Origin: SAR92 bacterium BACL16 MAG-120619-bin48
GTDB lineage: Bacteria; Pseudomonadota; Gammaproteobacteria; Pseudomonadales; Porticoccaceae
DNA: 64,000 bases
Reading direction: 5' to 3'
Assembly: GCA_001438605.1 (NCBI GenBank)
Contig: LIDE01000016.1
Span: forward strand, 1-64,000
How positions within the stretch are numbered: the stretch's first letter is position 1; the number at the start of each line of letters is the position of its first letter. Positions 30,613 through 42,283 of this stretch are shown here, in pieces. Under the pieces are notes generated by a model. That model did not search any database. It was not told the DNA's origin and was given only the letters and a program-made list of their open reading frames with translations. Both the position numbers and the translations under genes were made by a program.

Positions 30613-32025
30613 TTATTCCTTAATATTGAACCAGGCTAGCGTGCTTTGCAGGCTAACGACATGCCCAACAATAATCAGCGTTGGTGCTTTCGCGCCAGCA
30701 TCTCTGACAATCGAGGGCAGCGAATCTAAATCTCCAACAAAGACTCTCTGCTGGTCGGTGGTGCCCTTTTCGATCAACGCAGCCGGTGTGGATGCGGCCA
30801 GCCCATGGGCTTTGAGCGAGCGGCAGATAGTCTCCATGCCGCTCAAACCCATATAAAAGACGAGAGTTTGATTCGGCTGGACCAATTCTGGCCAATTCAA
30901 ATCCATCTCACCAGAGCGCAAATGACCCGCGATAAAGCGCACCGACTGGGCGTGGTCTCGGTGGGTCAGAGGAATGCCCGCATAGCTGGCGCAGCCTGAA
31001 GCGGCTGTAATTCCCGGCACCACCTGAAATGGGATGCCCTCGGCCGCAAGGGTTTCAATCTCTTCCCCTCCGCGCCCGAAAATAAATGGGTCACCGCCTT
31101 TTAGCCGCACAACCCGGTTTCCTGCGCGGGCGTACTCGACCAATTTTTGGTTGATGTTTTCCTGCGTCACAGGGTGATCGCCGGCGGTTTTACCGACATA
31201 AATGCGGGTTGCGTCGCGGCGCACTAAATTGAGAACCTCTGCCGAGACCAAGCGGTCGTAGAGGACAATATCGGCCTGCTGCATCAACCGCAACGCTTTA
31301 AACGTCAGCAGATCGGGATCACCAGGGCCGCCGCCGACCAGATACACCTCGCCGGTTTTAAATGCGCTGGTGGCATCCAATTTTTCCTGCAGTAACCGCT
31401 CAGCCACCTGTAGATTATTGGCATAGGCCTGTTCAGCAATGGGGCCGTAGAACACCTCCTCCCAAAATGCTTTGCGGTCCGAGCCTGAGTCAAACTTCGC
31501 TTTGACGCGCTCGCGAAAGCTGCCGGCCAGCGCGGCTAGCTTGCTTAAACCTGCGGGCAGCAGAGCCTCGAGCTTGGTGCGCAGCAAACGCACGAGCACC
31601 GGCGCATCGCCGCCACTGGAAATGGCGATCTGAATCGGTGAGCGATCAATAATGGAGGGGAAAATAACCGTCGAAAAACCGGGATCATCGACCACATTTG
31701 CCAGAATATTGGCAGCCCGCGCGTGACTCGCGGCGAGGCGATTGAGCTCGTGATCATTGGTCGCAGCAATCATTAGCGCAACCTGGTCAAGGGCCAGCAA
31801 ATGACTGTGATCGTAGGCTGCGGTAATTAGATGTAACCCATTGCAGCCGTGCTCTTTATCGCTGGCATCCATCGCCAGCAGATCGGCGCAGAACTCTTTT
31901 CCAACAATGGTAATAATCGCGCTGGCCTGCTGCACCAAACGCACCTTGCGCAGCGCAATCTCACCACCGCCCACTACCAGAACATTGCGGCCTTTGAGGT
32001 TATGGAACAGCGGTAAATAATCCAT
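30613..32025 (-). CDS. cysG: Siroheme synthase (uroporphyrinogen-III C-methyltransferase/precorrin-2 dehydrogenase/ferrochelatase)
   Basis: MDYLPLFHNLKGRNVLVVGGGEIALRK; VYLVGGGPGDPDLLTFKALRLMQQADIVLYDRLVS; VVRLKGGDPFIFGRGGEE. Confidence 0.97.
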   Translation of the reverse strand: MDYLPLFHNLKGRNVLVVGGGEIALRKVRLVQQASAIITIVGKEFCADLLAMDASDKEHGCNGLHLITAAYDHSHLLALDQVALMIAATNDHELNRLAASHARAANILANVVDDPGFSTVIFPSIIDRSPIQIAISSGGDAPVLVRLLRTKLEALLPAGLSKLAALAGSFRERVKAKFDSGSDRKAFWEEVFYGPIAEQAYANNLQVAERLLQEKLDATSAFKTGEVYLVGGGPGDPDLLTFKALRLMQQADIVLYDRLVSAEVLNLVRRDATRIYVGKTAGDHPVTQENINQKLVEYARAGNRVVRLKGGDPFIFGRGGEEIETLAAEGIPFQVVPGITAASGCASYAGIPLTHRDHAQSVRFIAGHLRSGEMDLNWPELVQPNQTLVFYMGLSGMETICRSLKAHGLAASTPAALIEKGTTDQQRVFVGDLDSLPSIVRDAGAKAPTLIIVGHVVSLQSTLAWFNIKE

Positions 32026-32093
32026 GGTGGTCCTATCTCTCTACCCAGCAACGGGGCAATGGCCGAGGTACAAACCTCTGCCGATTATTCAGC

Positions 32094-33386
<1,293 letters not shown>

Positions 33387-33392
33387 CTAAAT

Positions 33393-33764
33393 TTAAAGTA
33401 AACGGGCAAGCCAGATAGCACCGCTAATCGCAACAAGGCAGAGCACCACTGTTGCGACAACGTAAACCAGCGCCAGAAAAAGGTGGCCATTTTGCCACAA
33501 ACCGAGGGCATCAAGCGAGAATGTTGAAAAGGTGGTGAAGGCACCGAGAAAACCGATCATCAAAAGGCTGCGCATCTCTTGGGGCAACGCGGCTTTTTCC
33601 ACAATAACGACAAATAAAAGCCCCATGACAAAGCTGCCCAGCACGTTGACTACCAGCGTAGCGTAGGGAAATTTGTGGTCAACGCTGTTAAAGATCAGAG
33701 TGCTCAAACCATAGCGCGCCATTGCGCCAAGAGCACCACCTATAGCAACAGCAAACCACTGCAT
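33393..33764 (-). CDS. crcB: Fluoride efflux transporter CrcB
   Basis: AVAIGGALGAMARYGLSTLI, PYATLVVNVLGSFVMGLL, GFLGAFTTFSTFSLD. Confidence 0.95.
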   Translation of the reverse strand: MQWFAVAIGGALGAMARYGLSTLIFNSVDHKFPYATLVVNVLGSFVMGLLFVVIVEKAALPQEMRSLLMIGFLGAFTTFSTFSLDALGLWQNGHLFLALVYVVATVVLCLVAISGAIWLARLL

Positions 33765-35152
33765 CAGCTAATATCCTTGTTTTGAGTGTCTAGATTTTGG
33801 TTATCCATTCGTTGATTATCGCGTTGTTGATTGTCGAGAGCGCGCAGATAATTGAGTTTCTCTGCGATCTTCTTTTCCAGCCCGCGATCAGTGGGTGCGT
33901 AGTACTGGGTACCCTCCAGCTCGTCCGGCAAATAGCGCTCACCTGAGGCGTAGCCGCCCTCTTCACTGTGGGCGTAGCGATAATCTTTACCGTGCTCCAA
34001 TTCTTTCATTAGCGCCGTTGGCGCATTGCGCAAGTGCAGCGGCACCTCGTAACTGGGCAACCGACGAACATCCGCCATCGCGGCCTTAAACGCGCTGTAC
34101 ACAGCATTGCTCTTAGCCGCAACAGCGAGATAAACCACCGCCTGAGCCAGCGCCAACTCCCCCTCTGGACTGCCCAAACGGGCCTGGACGTCCCACGCAC
34201 TCATGGCAATCTCAAGTGCCCGCGGGTCGGCATTGCCAATATCCTCGCTCGCCATGCGCGCTAAGCGGCGAGCGATATAGATTGGATCGCATCCGCCATC
34301 AAGCATACGACATAGCCAATACAGCGCAGCGTCTGGCGACGAACCACGCACAGACTTATGCAGCGCTGAAATTTGATCATAAAAGTAGTCGCCACCCTTA
34401 TCGAAGCGTCGCGTATCGCCAACCAGTACCTGTTCCAGCACCGCCCGATCAACCACGCGATGGTCGCCCTGCTCACTGGCCAGATCAATGGCGATTTCAA
34501 GTAAATTGAGCGCCCGCCGAGCGTCGCCATCCGCGGCTGTCGCCAGTAGATCGAGGGCAGCAGCATCAAGCTGCAAATGGCGACCACCCAAGCCCACCGT
34601 CTTATCCGACAAAGCCTGGCGAATAACCGTCTTGATTTGTTCTTGATCGAGGCTTTTTAGCACATAGACACGGCAGCGAGAGAGCAGCGCATTATTTAGT
34701 TCAAAGGAAGGATTTTCTGTGGTCGCACCGATAAACACCACCGTACCATCTTCAACAAACGGCAAGAACGCGTCCTGCTGAGACTTGTTAAAGCGATGCA
34801 CCTCATCAACAAACAAAATCGTTTTGCGACCACGTAAATCGCGTTGCTCTTCGGCCTTGGCAATCGACGCACGAATTTCCTTGACCCCAGAGAGCACCGC
34901 AGAAAGACTTTCGAAATGCGCATCGGCAGACGCCGCAATAATTCTCGCCAGTGTCGTCTTGCCAACCCCCGGCGGGCCCCACAGAATCATAGAGTGCAAT
35001 GTGCCGTTATCAATCGCCTCGCGCAGAGGCTTGCCCTGCCCGACTAAATGCGCCTGACCGTAAAAACCTGCCAACTGGCACGGCCGCATACGCGCAGCCA
35101 GCGGGCGATAAACCTCTTGAGTGAACAGATCAGTTGCCATTGTTGATGACAT
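33764..35152 (-). CDS. rarA: Replication-associated recombination protein A (MgsA/RarA)
   Basis: [76 protein letters not shown]. Confidence 0.96.
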   Translation of the reverse strand: MSSTMATDLFTQEVYRPLAARMRPCQLAGFYGQAHLVGQGKPLREAIDNGTLHSMILWGPPGVGKTTLARIIAASADAHFESLSAVLSGVKEIRASIAKAEEQRDLRGRKTILFVDEVHRFNKSQQDAFLPFVEDGTVVFIGATTENPSFELNNALLSRCRVYVLKSLDQEQIKTVIRQALSDKTVGLGGRHLQLDAAALDLLATAADGDARRALNLLEIAIDLASEQGDHRVVDRAVLEQVLVGDTRRFDKGGDYFYDQISALHKSVRGSSPDAALYWLCRMLDGGCDPIYIARRLARMASEDIGNADPRALEIAMSAWDVQARLGSPEGELALAQAVVYLAVAAKSNAVYSAFKAAMADVRRLPSYEVPLHLRNAPTALMKELEHGKDYRYAHSEEGGYASGERYLPDELEGTQYYAPTDRGLEKKIAEKLNYLRALDNQQRDNQRMDNQNLDTQNKDIS

Positions 35153-35768
35153 CGACCCCCTCGGGGATGTCTAAGATAAACAAATCGCCCGACAATTCAG
35201 GGTTTAGGACAATCTCAGAGAAGACAATTTCAGTTACCTGATCGAGGTTATCCGTCAAGGTGATCTGCGCAGGCTCTGAGCCAGAAAAAAACAACGTCAT
35301 ACGGCTGAAGAGACTACCGCCCTGCTCAGGCGTGAGCACAAAATGTCCAGCGGACTGCTGCTGCACAAAATAGCTTTTATCCAACGCGGCGAGGTCGCCG
35401 GAAAAAAGAATGGCCGGCGTGGCCGCGATATCCTCATTAAATGGCTGCACGGTGACCTGTTCTAGATCGGGATCGTAAACCCACAAGGTCACACCGTCGG
35501 AGATAATTTGCTGTTCCATGGGTTGCTCGACAATCCAGCGCAGCTTGTTCGGCTGAGCCACTTGGAAAACACCTTGAGAAGATTGAATTTCAAAGCCATC
35601 GACATCGACAATTCGCTGCTGGAACTGCGCTGAGAGACTCGTAATGGGTTGCAGCAAACTGCGGAGTTTTTGAATATCTTCAGGGCTGCCGCCGGCGTGA
35701 GCAGCCGTGCAGAGAAAAACCAGAGCCGAGGCCAAAATCAGAGAGCAGATGCGTTGGTAAGCGCGCAT
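35130..35768 (-). CDS. lolA: Outer membrane lipoprotein carrier protein LolA
   Basis: [65 protein letters not shown]; precedes rarA. Confidence 0.94.
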   Translation of the reverse strand: MRAYQRICSLILASALVFLCTAAHAGGSPEDIQKLRSLLQPITSLSAQFQQRIVDVDGFEIQSSQGVFQVAQPNKLRWIVEQPMEQQIISDGVTLWVYDPDLEQVTVQPFNEDIAATPAILFSGDLAALDKSYFVQQQSAGHFVLTPEQGGSLFSRMTLFFSGSEPAQITLTDNLDQVTEIVFSEIVLNPELSGDLFILDIPEGVDVINNGN

Positions 35769-35916
35769 AAAGAGTAACCTGTAGAGACGAAGCCCAATTC
35801 TACAGCGTCTAAGGGCACTGTTGATAGAGGCACGGTTGAATCGGTTATGTTGTAACGGTTGGTTGCTTTGCGGGCAAGGTATATTTCACAGACCACAGAA
35901 AAGTAGCGCAAGCGGG

Positions 35917-36384
35917 TTATTCAAACGGCGATTCCGCGTGCTGATAGAGGCGATCGATAAACTCGCTGAACTGCTCACGCTCAGCATCAGTGAAACAGGA
36001 CACCAAGGCTTTTTCGTAGTCATAGGACACCGGCACTACCTCGTCATACACCGACAGACCAGTCGCCGTTAAGCGCAGCATAGAGCGACGGCGATCCAAC
36101 GGATCAAACTCTCGCTGCAATAGTTTGCGCTGCACCAACTTATTTATCGCACGGCTCAGAATAGATTTTTCGATTTGCGTCTTTAGCGACACCTCATCGG
36201 CAGAAACGTCAGGGTATTCGCCCAACACCGCCATAATCCGCCACTCGGTAATCGAAAGGGCAAATTTGTCGCTATAGATTTCTGAAATAAGCGCACTGAT
36301 GCGATTGGACAGGATCGACAGGCGATACGGCAGATAGCGCTCAAGCTGAAGTATTTTGTGGGGTTGCAGGCTTTTTTTAGTCAT
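35917..36384 (-). CDS. MarR family transcriptional regulator
   Basis: ALSITEWRIMAVLGEYPDVSADEVSLKTQIEKSILSRAINKLVQRKLLQREFDPLDRRRSMLRLTATG; start MTKKSLQPHK proposed (ORF extends to 36441). Confidence 0.9.
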   Translation of the reverse strand: MTKKSLQPHKILQLERYLPYRLSILSNRISALISEIYSDKFALSITEWRIMAVLGEYPDVSADEVSLKTQIEKSILSRAINKLVQRKLLQREFDPLDRRRSMLRLTATGLSVYDEVVPVSYDYEKALVSCFTDAEREQFSEFIDRLYQHAESPFE

Positions 36385-36403
36385 TGCAGGATCATGCTTG
36401 ACA

Positions 36404-36445
36404 TTAGTTGCGCTTGCAACCAATATTAGTTGCAATCGCAACTAA
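36404..36445. promoter_or_regulatory. Two tandem MarR-type operators between marR and hpd
   Basis: TTAGTTGCgcttGCAACcAA (36404-36423) and TTAGTTGCaatcGCAACTAA (36426-36445). Confidence 0.8.
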
Positions 36446-36474
36446 TGGGCGGCAACAAACCGCAGGAGCACACC

Positions 36475-37596
36475 ATGGATCAAGCAATCGATAAAACCGT
36501 CGCTACAACTGTCGCTACAACAATGGACCAACTCAATGCCAACCCAATGGGTCTCGATGGCTTTGAATTTGTCGAATTTGCGGCCGAAGAGCGCGGCATT
36601 CTCGAACCCATTTTTGAGACGATGGGCTTTAAGCACATCGCCAATCACCGCTCCAAAGATGTCCTGCTATTCAGACAAAACGACATCAACTTTATCATTA
36701 ATTATCAGCCCAATAGCTACGCCAACTACTTTTCCGCAGAGCATGGCCCCTCCGCCTGTGGCATGGCTTTTCGCGTCAAAAATGCTCAGCAAGCCTACGC
36801 CAGAGCACTGAAAATGGGCGCGCAACCTGTCGATATCCCCGCAGGCCCCATGGAACTCCGTCTGCCAGCCATCAAAGGTATCGGTGGTGCCCCGCTCTAT
36901 CTGATTGACCGCTACGGCGATAGTCTATCGATCTACGATATCGACTTTGAGTACATTGAGGGCACCGAACGCCGCCCAGTTGGCTGCGGCCTCAACGTTA
37001 TCGACCACCTCACCCACAACGTCTATCGCGGCCGCATGAGTCACTGGGCAAGCTTTTACGAAGATCTGTTCAACTTTCGCGAAGTGCGCTACTTTGATAT
37101 CAGCGGCGAGTACACAGGACTGCGCTCAAAAGCCATGTCCGCCCCAGACGGTAAGATTCGTATACCGCTCAACGAAGAGTCCACCGGCGGCGGACAGATA
37201 GAAGAATTTTTGATGGCGTACAACGGTGAGGGCATTCAGCATATCGCCTTCTCCTGCGACGACATCTACGCGACTTGGGATTTACTGAAAGCGCGCGGTG
37301 TACCCTTTATGCCTTCACCGCCCGACACCTATTATGAGATGCTCGACGAACGCCTGCCCAACCACGGTGAGCCGACTCAAGAATTGCAAACCCGGGGCAT
37401 TCTGCTCGACGGTTCAACCGAAAATAATGACCCGCGCCTGCTGCTGCAGATCTTCTCCAAAACCCTAATCGGCCCGGTGTTTTTTGAATTTATCCAGCGC
37501 AAAAAAGACCAAGGTTTCGGCGAAGGTAACTTCAAGGCACTGTTTGAATCCATAGAACGCGACCAACTCAATCGCGGTTTTATCAACGCCACCTAA
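36475..37596 (+). CDS. hppD: 4-hydroxyphenylpyruvate dioxygenase
   Basis: [110 protein letters not shown]. Confidence 0.97.
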   Translation: MDQAIDKTVATTVATTMDQLNANPMGLDGFEFVEFAAEERGILEPIFETMGFKHIANHRSKDVLLFRQNDINFIINYQPNSYANYFSAEHGPSACGMAFRVKNAQQAYARALKMGAQPVDIPAGPMELRLPAIKGIGGAPLYLIDRYGDSLSIYDIDFEYIEGTERRPVGCGLNVIDHLTHNVYRGRMSHWASFYEDLFNFREVRYFDISGEYTGLRSKAMSAPDGKIRIPLNEESTGGGQIEEFLMAYNGEGIQHIAFSCDDIYATWDLLKARGVPFMPSPPDTYYEMLDERLPNHGEPTQELQTRGILLDGSTENNDPRLLLQIFSKTLIGPVFFEFIQRKKDQGFGEGNFKALFESIERDQLNRGFINAT

Positions 37597-37608
37597 GGTA
37601 TTAGTATT

Positions 37609-38142
37609 ATGAATATTCAAGGTATTCATCACGTCGCCTACCGCTGCATCAACGCCAAACAGACGGTGGAATTTTACCAGCAGGTACTGAATATGGATTT
37701 TCAGCTAGCCATCGCCGAGGACAAAGTTCCCTCCACGGGCGAACCGGACCCCTACATGCACGTCTTTATGGACGCCGGCAATGGCAATGTCTTAGCCTTC
37801 TTTGAGATTCCCAACTCGCCCGATATGGGCTTTGACCCCAACACACCCCAGTGGGTGCAGCATATCGCCTTCAAAGTCGCCGATATCGACGCCCTGCTCG
37901 ACGCTAAAGCCCGCGTCGAAAAAGCAGGCCTAAAAGTGATAGGACCGATTGATCACACCCTTTTCAAGTCCATCTACTTCTTTGACCCCAACGGCCATCG
38001 CCTCGAACTAGCTGCAGACACGGCCAAGCCCGGCATGCTCGAAGAGCTTCATCGTGTCGCCCCCGACATGCTTGAGGAGTGGAACCAAACCAAACGAGCA
38101 CCCAAGCATGCAGCGTGGCTGCATGCTCCCCAACAGGAATAG
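37609..38142 (+). CDS. VOC superfamily (glyoxalase/dioxygenase fold) protein
   Basis: GIHHVAYRCINAKQTVEFYQQVLNM; QHIAFKVADID; GHRLELAAD (2-His-1-Glu-like ligands). Confidence 0.88.
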   Translation: MNIQGIHHVAYRCINAKQTVEFYQQVLNMDFQLAIAEDKVPSTGEPDPYMHVFMDAGNGNVLAFFEIPNSPDMGFDPNTPQWVQHIAFKVADIDALLDAKARVEKAGLKVIGPIDHTLFKSIYFFDPNGHRLELAADTAKPGMLEELHRVAPDMLEEWNQTKRAPKHAAWLHAPQQE

Positions 38143-38151
38143 GCTTAGACT

Positions 38152-39135
38152 ATGAAACTGGCATCTCTAAAAGCAGGCCGCGACGGACAGCTCATCGTTG
38201 TCGACAACGCCATGCAAACCTATGTATTAGCTACCGCAGTGGCACCCGCCCTGCAAGCAGCGCTGGATAACTGGTCAACCTGTGAAGCGCAGTTGCAACA
38301 GCTCTCTACACAGCTTGAGTCTGGGCAAATTCAGGGTGAAAAGTTTGACCCATCTGCCTGCGCCTCACCCCTGCCTCGGGCCTACCACTGGGCAGATGGC
38401 AGCGCCTACGTCAACCATGTCGAACTCGTGCGCAAAGCCCGCAAGGCAGAGATGCCAGAGACATTTTGGACCGACCCGTTAATTTACCAAGGCGGCTCAG
38501 ACTCGTTTCTCGGCCCTCGCGACGATATCGCCATGGCGGACGAGAGCTGGGGAATCGACTTCGAAGCTGAAGTCGCGGTGATTGTCGACGATGTCCCCAT
38601 GGGGATACTGCCTGCCGACGCCAGAAAGCACATCAAGTTGCTGATGCTGGTCAACGATGTGTCTCTGCGCAATCTAATCCCCGGCGAACTCGCCAAAGGA
38701 TTCGGTTTTTATCAAGCAAAACCCAGTAGTGCGTTCTCACCCGTGGCAGTGACACCCGACGCCCTTGGGCAAGCTTGGGATGGCGCTAAACTGCACTTGC
38801 CGCTGACAGCGATACTCAATGGCACACTAATCGGTCAGCCCAATGCCGGTGTCGACATGACCTTTGATTTTGGCCAGCTAATCGCCCATGCCGCCAAAAC
38901 CCGACCACTCTGCGCAGGCACGATCATTGGCTCGGGAACCGTCTCTAATCTAGACCGGTCGCAGGGGTCTTGCTGTTTGGCAGAAGTTCGCATGCTAGAA
39001 ATTATTAATCAAGGCAAAGCCAGTACAGACTTTATGCGCTTTGGCGATCGCATTGAGATTTTCATGAATGATGAGCGCCAACAGAGTATCTTTGGCGAAA
39101 TAAACCAGCGAGTCGTGAAATATGACGCCAGATAG
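38152..39135 (+). CDS. Fumarylacetoacetate hydrolase family protein
   Basis: YHWADGSAYVNHVELVRKAR, PLIYQGGSDSFLGPRDDI, GIDFEAEVAVIVDDVP, SSAFSPVAVTPD, CAGTIIGSGTVSN. Confidence 0.92.
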   Translation: MKLASLKAGRDGQLIVVDNAMQTYVLATAVAPALQAALDNWSTCEAQLQQLSTQLESGQIQGEKFDPSACASPLPRAYHWADGSAYVNHVELVRKARKAEMPETFWTDPLIYQGGSDSFLGPRDDIAMADESWGIDFEAEVAVIVDDVPMGILPADARKHIKLLMLVNDVSLRNLIPGELAKGFGFYQAKPSSAFSPVAVTPDALGQAWDGAKLHLPLTAILNGTLIGQPNAGVDMTFDFGQLIAHAAKTRPLCAGTIIGSGTVSNLDRSQGSCCLAEVRMLEIINQGKASTDFMRFGDRIEIFMNDERQQSIFGEINQRVVKYDAR

Positions 39136-39784
39136 CACCCTGCAGCTCTACACCTACTTCCGCTCCTCAGCGGCCTATCGTGTGCGCATTGCCTTGAACT
39201 TAAAAGGTCTTGACTGGCAGAGCCTGCCGATCAATCTCGCCACCGGAGAACAGCGCAGCGCTGAGTATCTAAAGCACAATCCCCAAGGCTTTGTGCCAGC
39301 GCTGCAGACCGCAGGCGGCCTGATTACCCAGTCCCTAGCGATTATTGAGTATCTTGACGAGTGCTACCCGCAGCCGCCACTACTGCCCGACTCGGCCATT
39401 GATCGAGCGACTGTGCGCTCTATGGCGCAGCAAATAGCCATGGATATACATCCGTTAAATAACTTGCGCGTGACGCAATATTTAACCGCCGAAATGGGTG
39501 TCGACGAAGCCGGCAAGTTGCGCTGGTATCAGCATTGGATTGCGCAGGGATTTACAGCATTTGAAGAGAGTTTGCGCCACCTCAACAGCACAGGGCAGTT
39601 TTGTTTCGGCGACAGCCCAACAGTGGCCGATATCTGCTTGATACCGCAAGTGAGCAACGCACTGCGCTTTTCGTGCCCGCTGGAAAGCTACCCCACCATA
39701 AATTCAATCTACCAACACTGCACGTCGCTGCCAGCCTTTATCAGCGCCAGCCCGCAAGCACAGCCAGATTTTCCAGCGCCTTAG
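39122..39784 (+). CDS. maiA: Maleylacetoacetate isomerase (zeta-class GST)
   Basis: LQLYTYFRSSAAYRVRIALNLKGLDWQSLPINL, NPQGFVPAL, LAIIEYLDE, VADICLIPQVSNALRF. Confidence 0.95.
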   Translation: MTPDSTLQLYTYFRSSAAYRVRIALNLKGLDWQSLPINLATGEQRSAEYLKHNPQGFVPALQTAGGLITQSLAIIEYLDECYPQPPLLPDSAIDRATVRSMAQQIAMDIHPLNNLRVTQYLTAEMGVDEAGKLRWYQHWIAQGFTAFEESLRHLNSTGQFCFGDSPTVADICLIPQVSNALRFSCPLESYPTINSIYQHCTSLPAFISASPQAQPDFPAP

Positions 39785-40134
39785 CCAGCGACGATCTGGT
39801 CCAGCTTGGCCGCACAAATAAAGTCATTCTGCGATAAACCACCACTTTCATGGGTGGTAAATTCAACATGACAATAGCCCCAGCCAAACTTGATATCGGG
39901 ATGATGGCCCTGCTTGTCGCCCAACCAGGCCACAAGATTGGCCATCTGTACCGCACGAGCAAAGCCCTTAAAGGTAAATTCACGGCGAATAGTTTTGGCA
40001 TCTGAACTCAGCGTCCAGTCATCGTGTAGATCAGTCAACAGCGCCTTCGCCTCCTCGACTGTAAAGGCTGCCACACCACCTCGACAGGGCTCACAGGACA
40101 TATTGCTAAGATCACACACTTGATTATCGGTCAT
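39781..40134 (-). CDS. phhB: Pterin-4a-carbinolamine dehydratase
   Basis: CEPCRGGVAAFTVEEAKALL, REFTFKGFARAVQMANLVAWLGDKQGHHPDIKFGWGYCHVEFTTHESGGLSQNDFICAAKLD. Confidence 0.95.
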   Translation of the reverse strand: MTDNQVCDLSNMSCEPCRGGVAAFTVEEAKALLTDLHDDWTLSSDAKTIRREFTFKGFARAVQMANLVAWLGDKQGHHPDIKFGWGYCHVEFTTHESGGLSQNDFICAAKLDQIVAG

Positions 40135-40176
40135 ACGGTTAACTCTCTTTTTAGACTGTTTGTTGATGCTGTCTGC

Positions 40177-40968
40177 TTATGCAGTTAGCGCTTCATAGGT
40201 TGGCGCAAAGAGGCCCAAAGACTGCGCCTTTCTTATGCTACCGAGCAGATCTCCGCTAACCGCGTTCAGGACATCATTGAAGTCCTCAATAACAAAATAG
40301 ATCGGCTGGTGAATATCAATTCTGTAGGGCGTGCGCAAAACATCGACCAAGTTAAACTCGCGGCGCTCAGGAATTGGGCTCTCAACACTGTAAATCAACT
40401 CCGTGGGCGACGAATTCAGCCCTGAACCCAACGCCTTGTAACAGCCGTTTTCGCGCGTCAGGCCAAACTCAACAGTAAACCAATAGAGCCTTATCAGCCA
40501 GCTGTAATCTTTTGTTTCAACCGTCAACCCCGTTTCGCCAATTCGCTGCGAAAATGCCGCAAACTCTGGATCCATTAGCAAAGGCGTGTGGCCAAATATT
40601 TCGTGAAATATATCCGGCTCTTTAATGTAATCGAAATGTTCTCTCGAGCGAATAAACGATGCCGCAGGGAAACGCCGCTCAGACAACATCGTGAAAAAAC
40701 GCCCGAAGCCGATCAACGCAGGCACCGGCGCCACAGTCCAGCCCGTCTTAGGCTGCAAACGCGCACTGAGCTCAGCACATTGAGGAATTCGGTCAGCCGG
40801 TATCGAAAGCTGCTCAAGTCCCGACCGATAAATCTGCGCGGCATACTTCTCAGCGCCGGTTATTTGCTGGCTGTAGAGATCGCGCCAAACAGCATGTTCG
40901 TCGTCGGTGTAATCAATATACCCGTTCTGATCAGGAGTCTTCGCAACGTAAGCCGTCTTTTTCTCCAT
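40177..40968 (-). CDS. phhA: Phenylalanine 4-monooxygenase
   Basis: DYTDDEHAVWRDLYSQQ, FIRSREHFDYIKEPDIFHEIFGHTPLLMDPEFAAF, LIRLYWFTVEFGL; start MEKKTAYVAK proposed. Confidence 0.96.
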   Translation of the reverse strand: MEKKTAYVAKTPDQNGYIDYTDDEHAVWRDLYSQQITGAEKYAAQIYRSGLEQLSIPADRIPQCAELSARLQPKTGWTVAPVPALIGFGRFFTMLSERRFPAASFIRSREHFDYIKEPDIFHEIFGHTPLLMDPEFAAFSQRIGETGLTVETKDYSWLIRLYWFTVEFGLTRENGCYKALGSGLNSSPTELIYSVESPIPERREFNLVDVLRTPYRIDIHQPIYFVIEDFNDVLNAVSGDLLGSIRKAQSLGLFAPTYEALTA

Positions 40969-41008
40969 TTTACTGATTACTCCATATACCATGCCGTGAG
41001 AGCGAACA

Positions 41009-41086
41009 TTATTTCCTTTATAGATGGAAATAAGCTTGCGTAAAGGCAGCGATTTTCCGATAAAGAGGTTATATTTACCGTAAATA
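41009..41086. promoter_or_regulatory. Divergent phhA/Lrp promoter region with two inverted repeats
   Basis: TTATTTCC-n9-GGAAATAA (41009-41033) and TATTTAC-c-GTAAATA (41072-41086). Confidence 0.5.
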
Positions 41087-41111
41087 AACAGTATGAGAAA
41101 AATTATTACCC

Positions 41112-41573
41112 ATGGATACTATCGATCACTACGACCAGGCAATACTTCGCGTACTGCAAAATGAAGGGAAGATTGGCATTCAAGAACTGGCAGAAAAGGT
41201 TAATTTATCCACCTCACCCTGCTGGCGACGGGTCAAAAAACTGGAAGACGCTGGCATCATTTCTGACTATGTCGCCCTGCTCAACCCCAAACGGCTCGGA
41301 TTGACCGCCATGGCCTATGTGCACATTGCACTGCTTGACCACCGCCAAGAAACCATCGAACTGCTGGATAAATTTGTCGACGGCCAGGAGCAAATTGTCG
41401 AGTGCTCCTCAATCACTGGCTCCAACGACTACGTGTTAAAAATCATCGAAAAAGACACCGAAAGCCTCGAAAAATTTATAATGCAACATCTGCTAAGACT
41501 CGGCATTGTGCGCTCATCAACCACAAACCTAATATTGCGACAAAAGAAGTTCACCACCGCACTGCCACTCTAA
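41112..41573 (+). CDS. Lrp/AsnC family transcriptional regulator
   Basis: MDTIDHYDQAILRVLQNEGKIGIQELAEKVNLSTSPCWRRVKKLEDAGIISDYVALLNPKRLG. Confidence 0.95.
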   Translation: MDTIDHYDQAILRVLQNEGKIGIQELAEKVNLSTSPCWRRVKKLEDAGIISDYVALLNPKRLGLTAMAYVHIALLDHRQETIELLDKFVDGQEQIVECSSITGSNDYVLKIIEKDTESLEKFIMQHLLRLGIVRSSTTNLILRQKKFTTALPL

Positions 41574-41582
41574 ACGCCTACA

Positions 41583-41611
41583 AAAAAGCCCACGCTAACC
41601 GTGGGCTTTCT
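41583..41611. terminator. Rho-independent terminator after lrp-like gene
   Basis: AAAAGCCCACGctaaCCGTGGGCTTT. Confidence 0.85.
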
Positions 41612-41673
41612 GTGGAACCGCGCCCTCTCATGGAGCGTTTAATAAGCTTTTTAGTTGGGCCTGCAAGACACCG

Positions 41674-42222
41674 TCAAAACGACTTCGCCACGCCGAGCGT
41701 AAAGCCCGTCACCTGAACACCCACAGTATCGAAATAGTCCATATACTCAAAATTAGCGGTAATGTCGCTGCCCACATCAATATCTAAACCTACACCGAAG
41801 GACACACCACCAAGCTCAGCCTTAAATGTCGACTGGGTATAACCCACCACGAGATAGGGAAAATACCCCTCAGCAACGGGATACCCACCGCGAATGTAGG
41901 CCCCATAGATTTCACGAACACTCATCTCAGCAATCGTCTCAATCCCGTCGACATCAATCTGATCATGGCCCAAGCCAGCACCGAGGCGCACCTCAGCAGC
42001 AAAATAGGGTGAAATCTCCTTGCCAACTCGAATATTTACAGTAGTCAACGTCGAATCAACCGCGATCACCTCATCGGAAAGATCCAGGTCTTGCCATTTC
42101 TCCTCATAATCCGCTAAGCCAATGCTCGCACCCATATACGCATCACCCGCCAACACAGCCGATGAGGCCGATAAAATAACGCTCGCCGCTACCACTTTTG
42201 CCATCGAAGAAGGTTTTAACAT
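41674..42222 (-). CDS. Outer membrane beta-barrel family protein
   Basis: Signal peptide MAKVVAASVILSASSAVLAGDAYMGASIGLADYE; terminal aromatic ..GFTLGVAKSF; amphipathic strands. Confidence 0.75.
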   Translation of the reverse strand: MLKPSSMAKVVAASVILSASSAVLAGDAYMGASIGLADYEEKWQDLDLSDEVIAVDSTLTTVNIRVGKEISPYFAAEVRLGAGLGHDQIDVDGIETIAEMSVREIYGAYIRGGYPVAEGYFPYLVVGYTQSTFKAELGGVSFGVGLDIDVGSDITANFEYMDYFDTVGVQVTGFTLGVAKSF

Positions 42223-42283
42223 TACAATTTCCTTATAGTAAGTTTAGAAATACACAGGCCCGAAACTACGAGCCACGGTTGGT

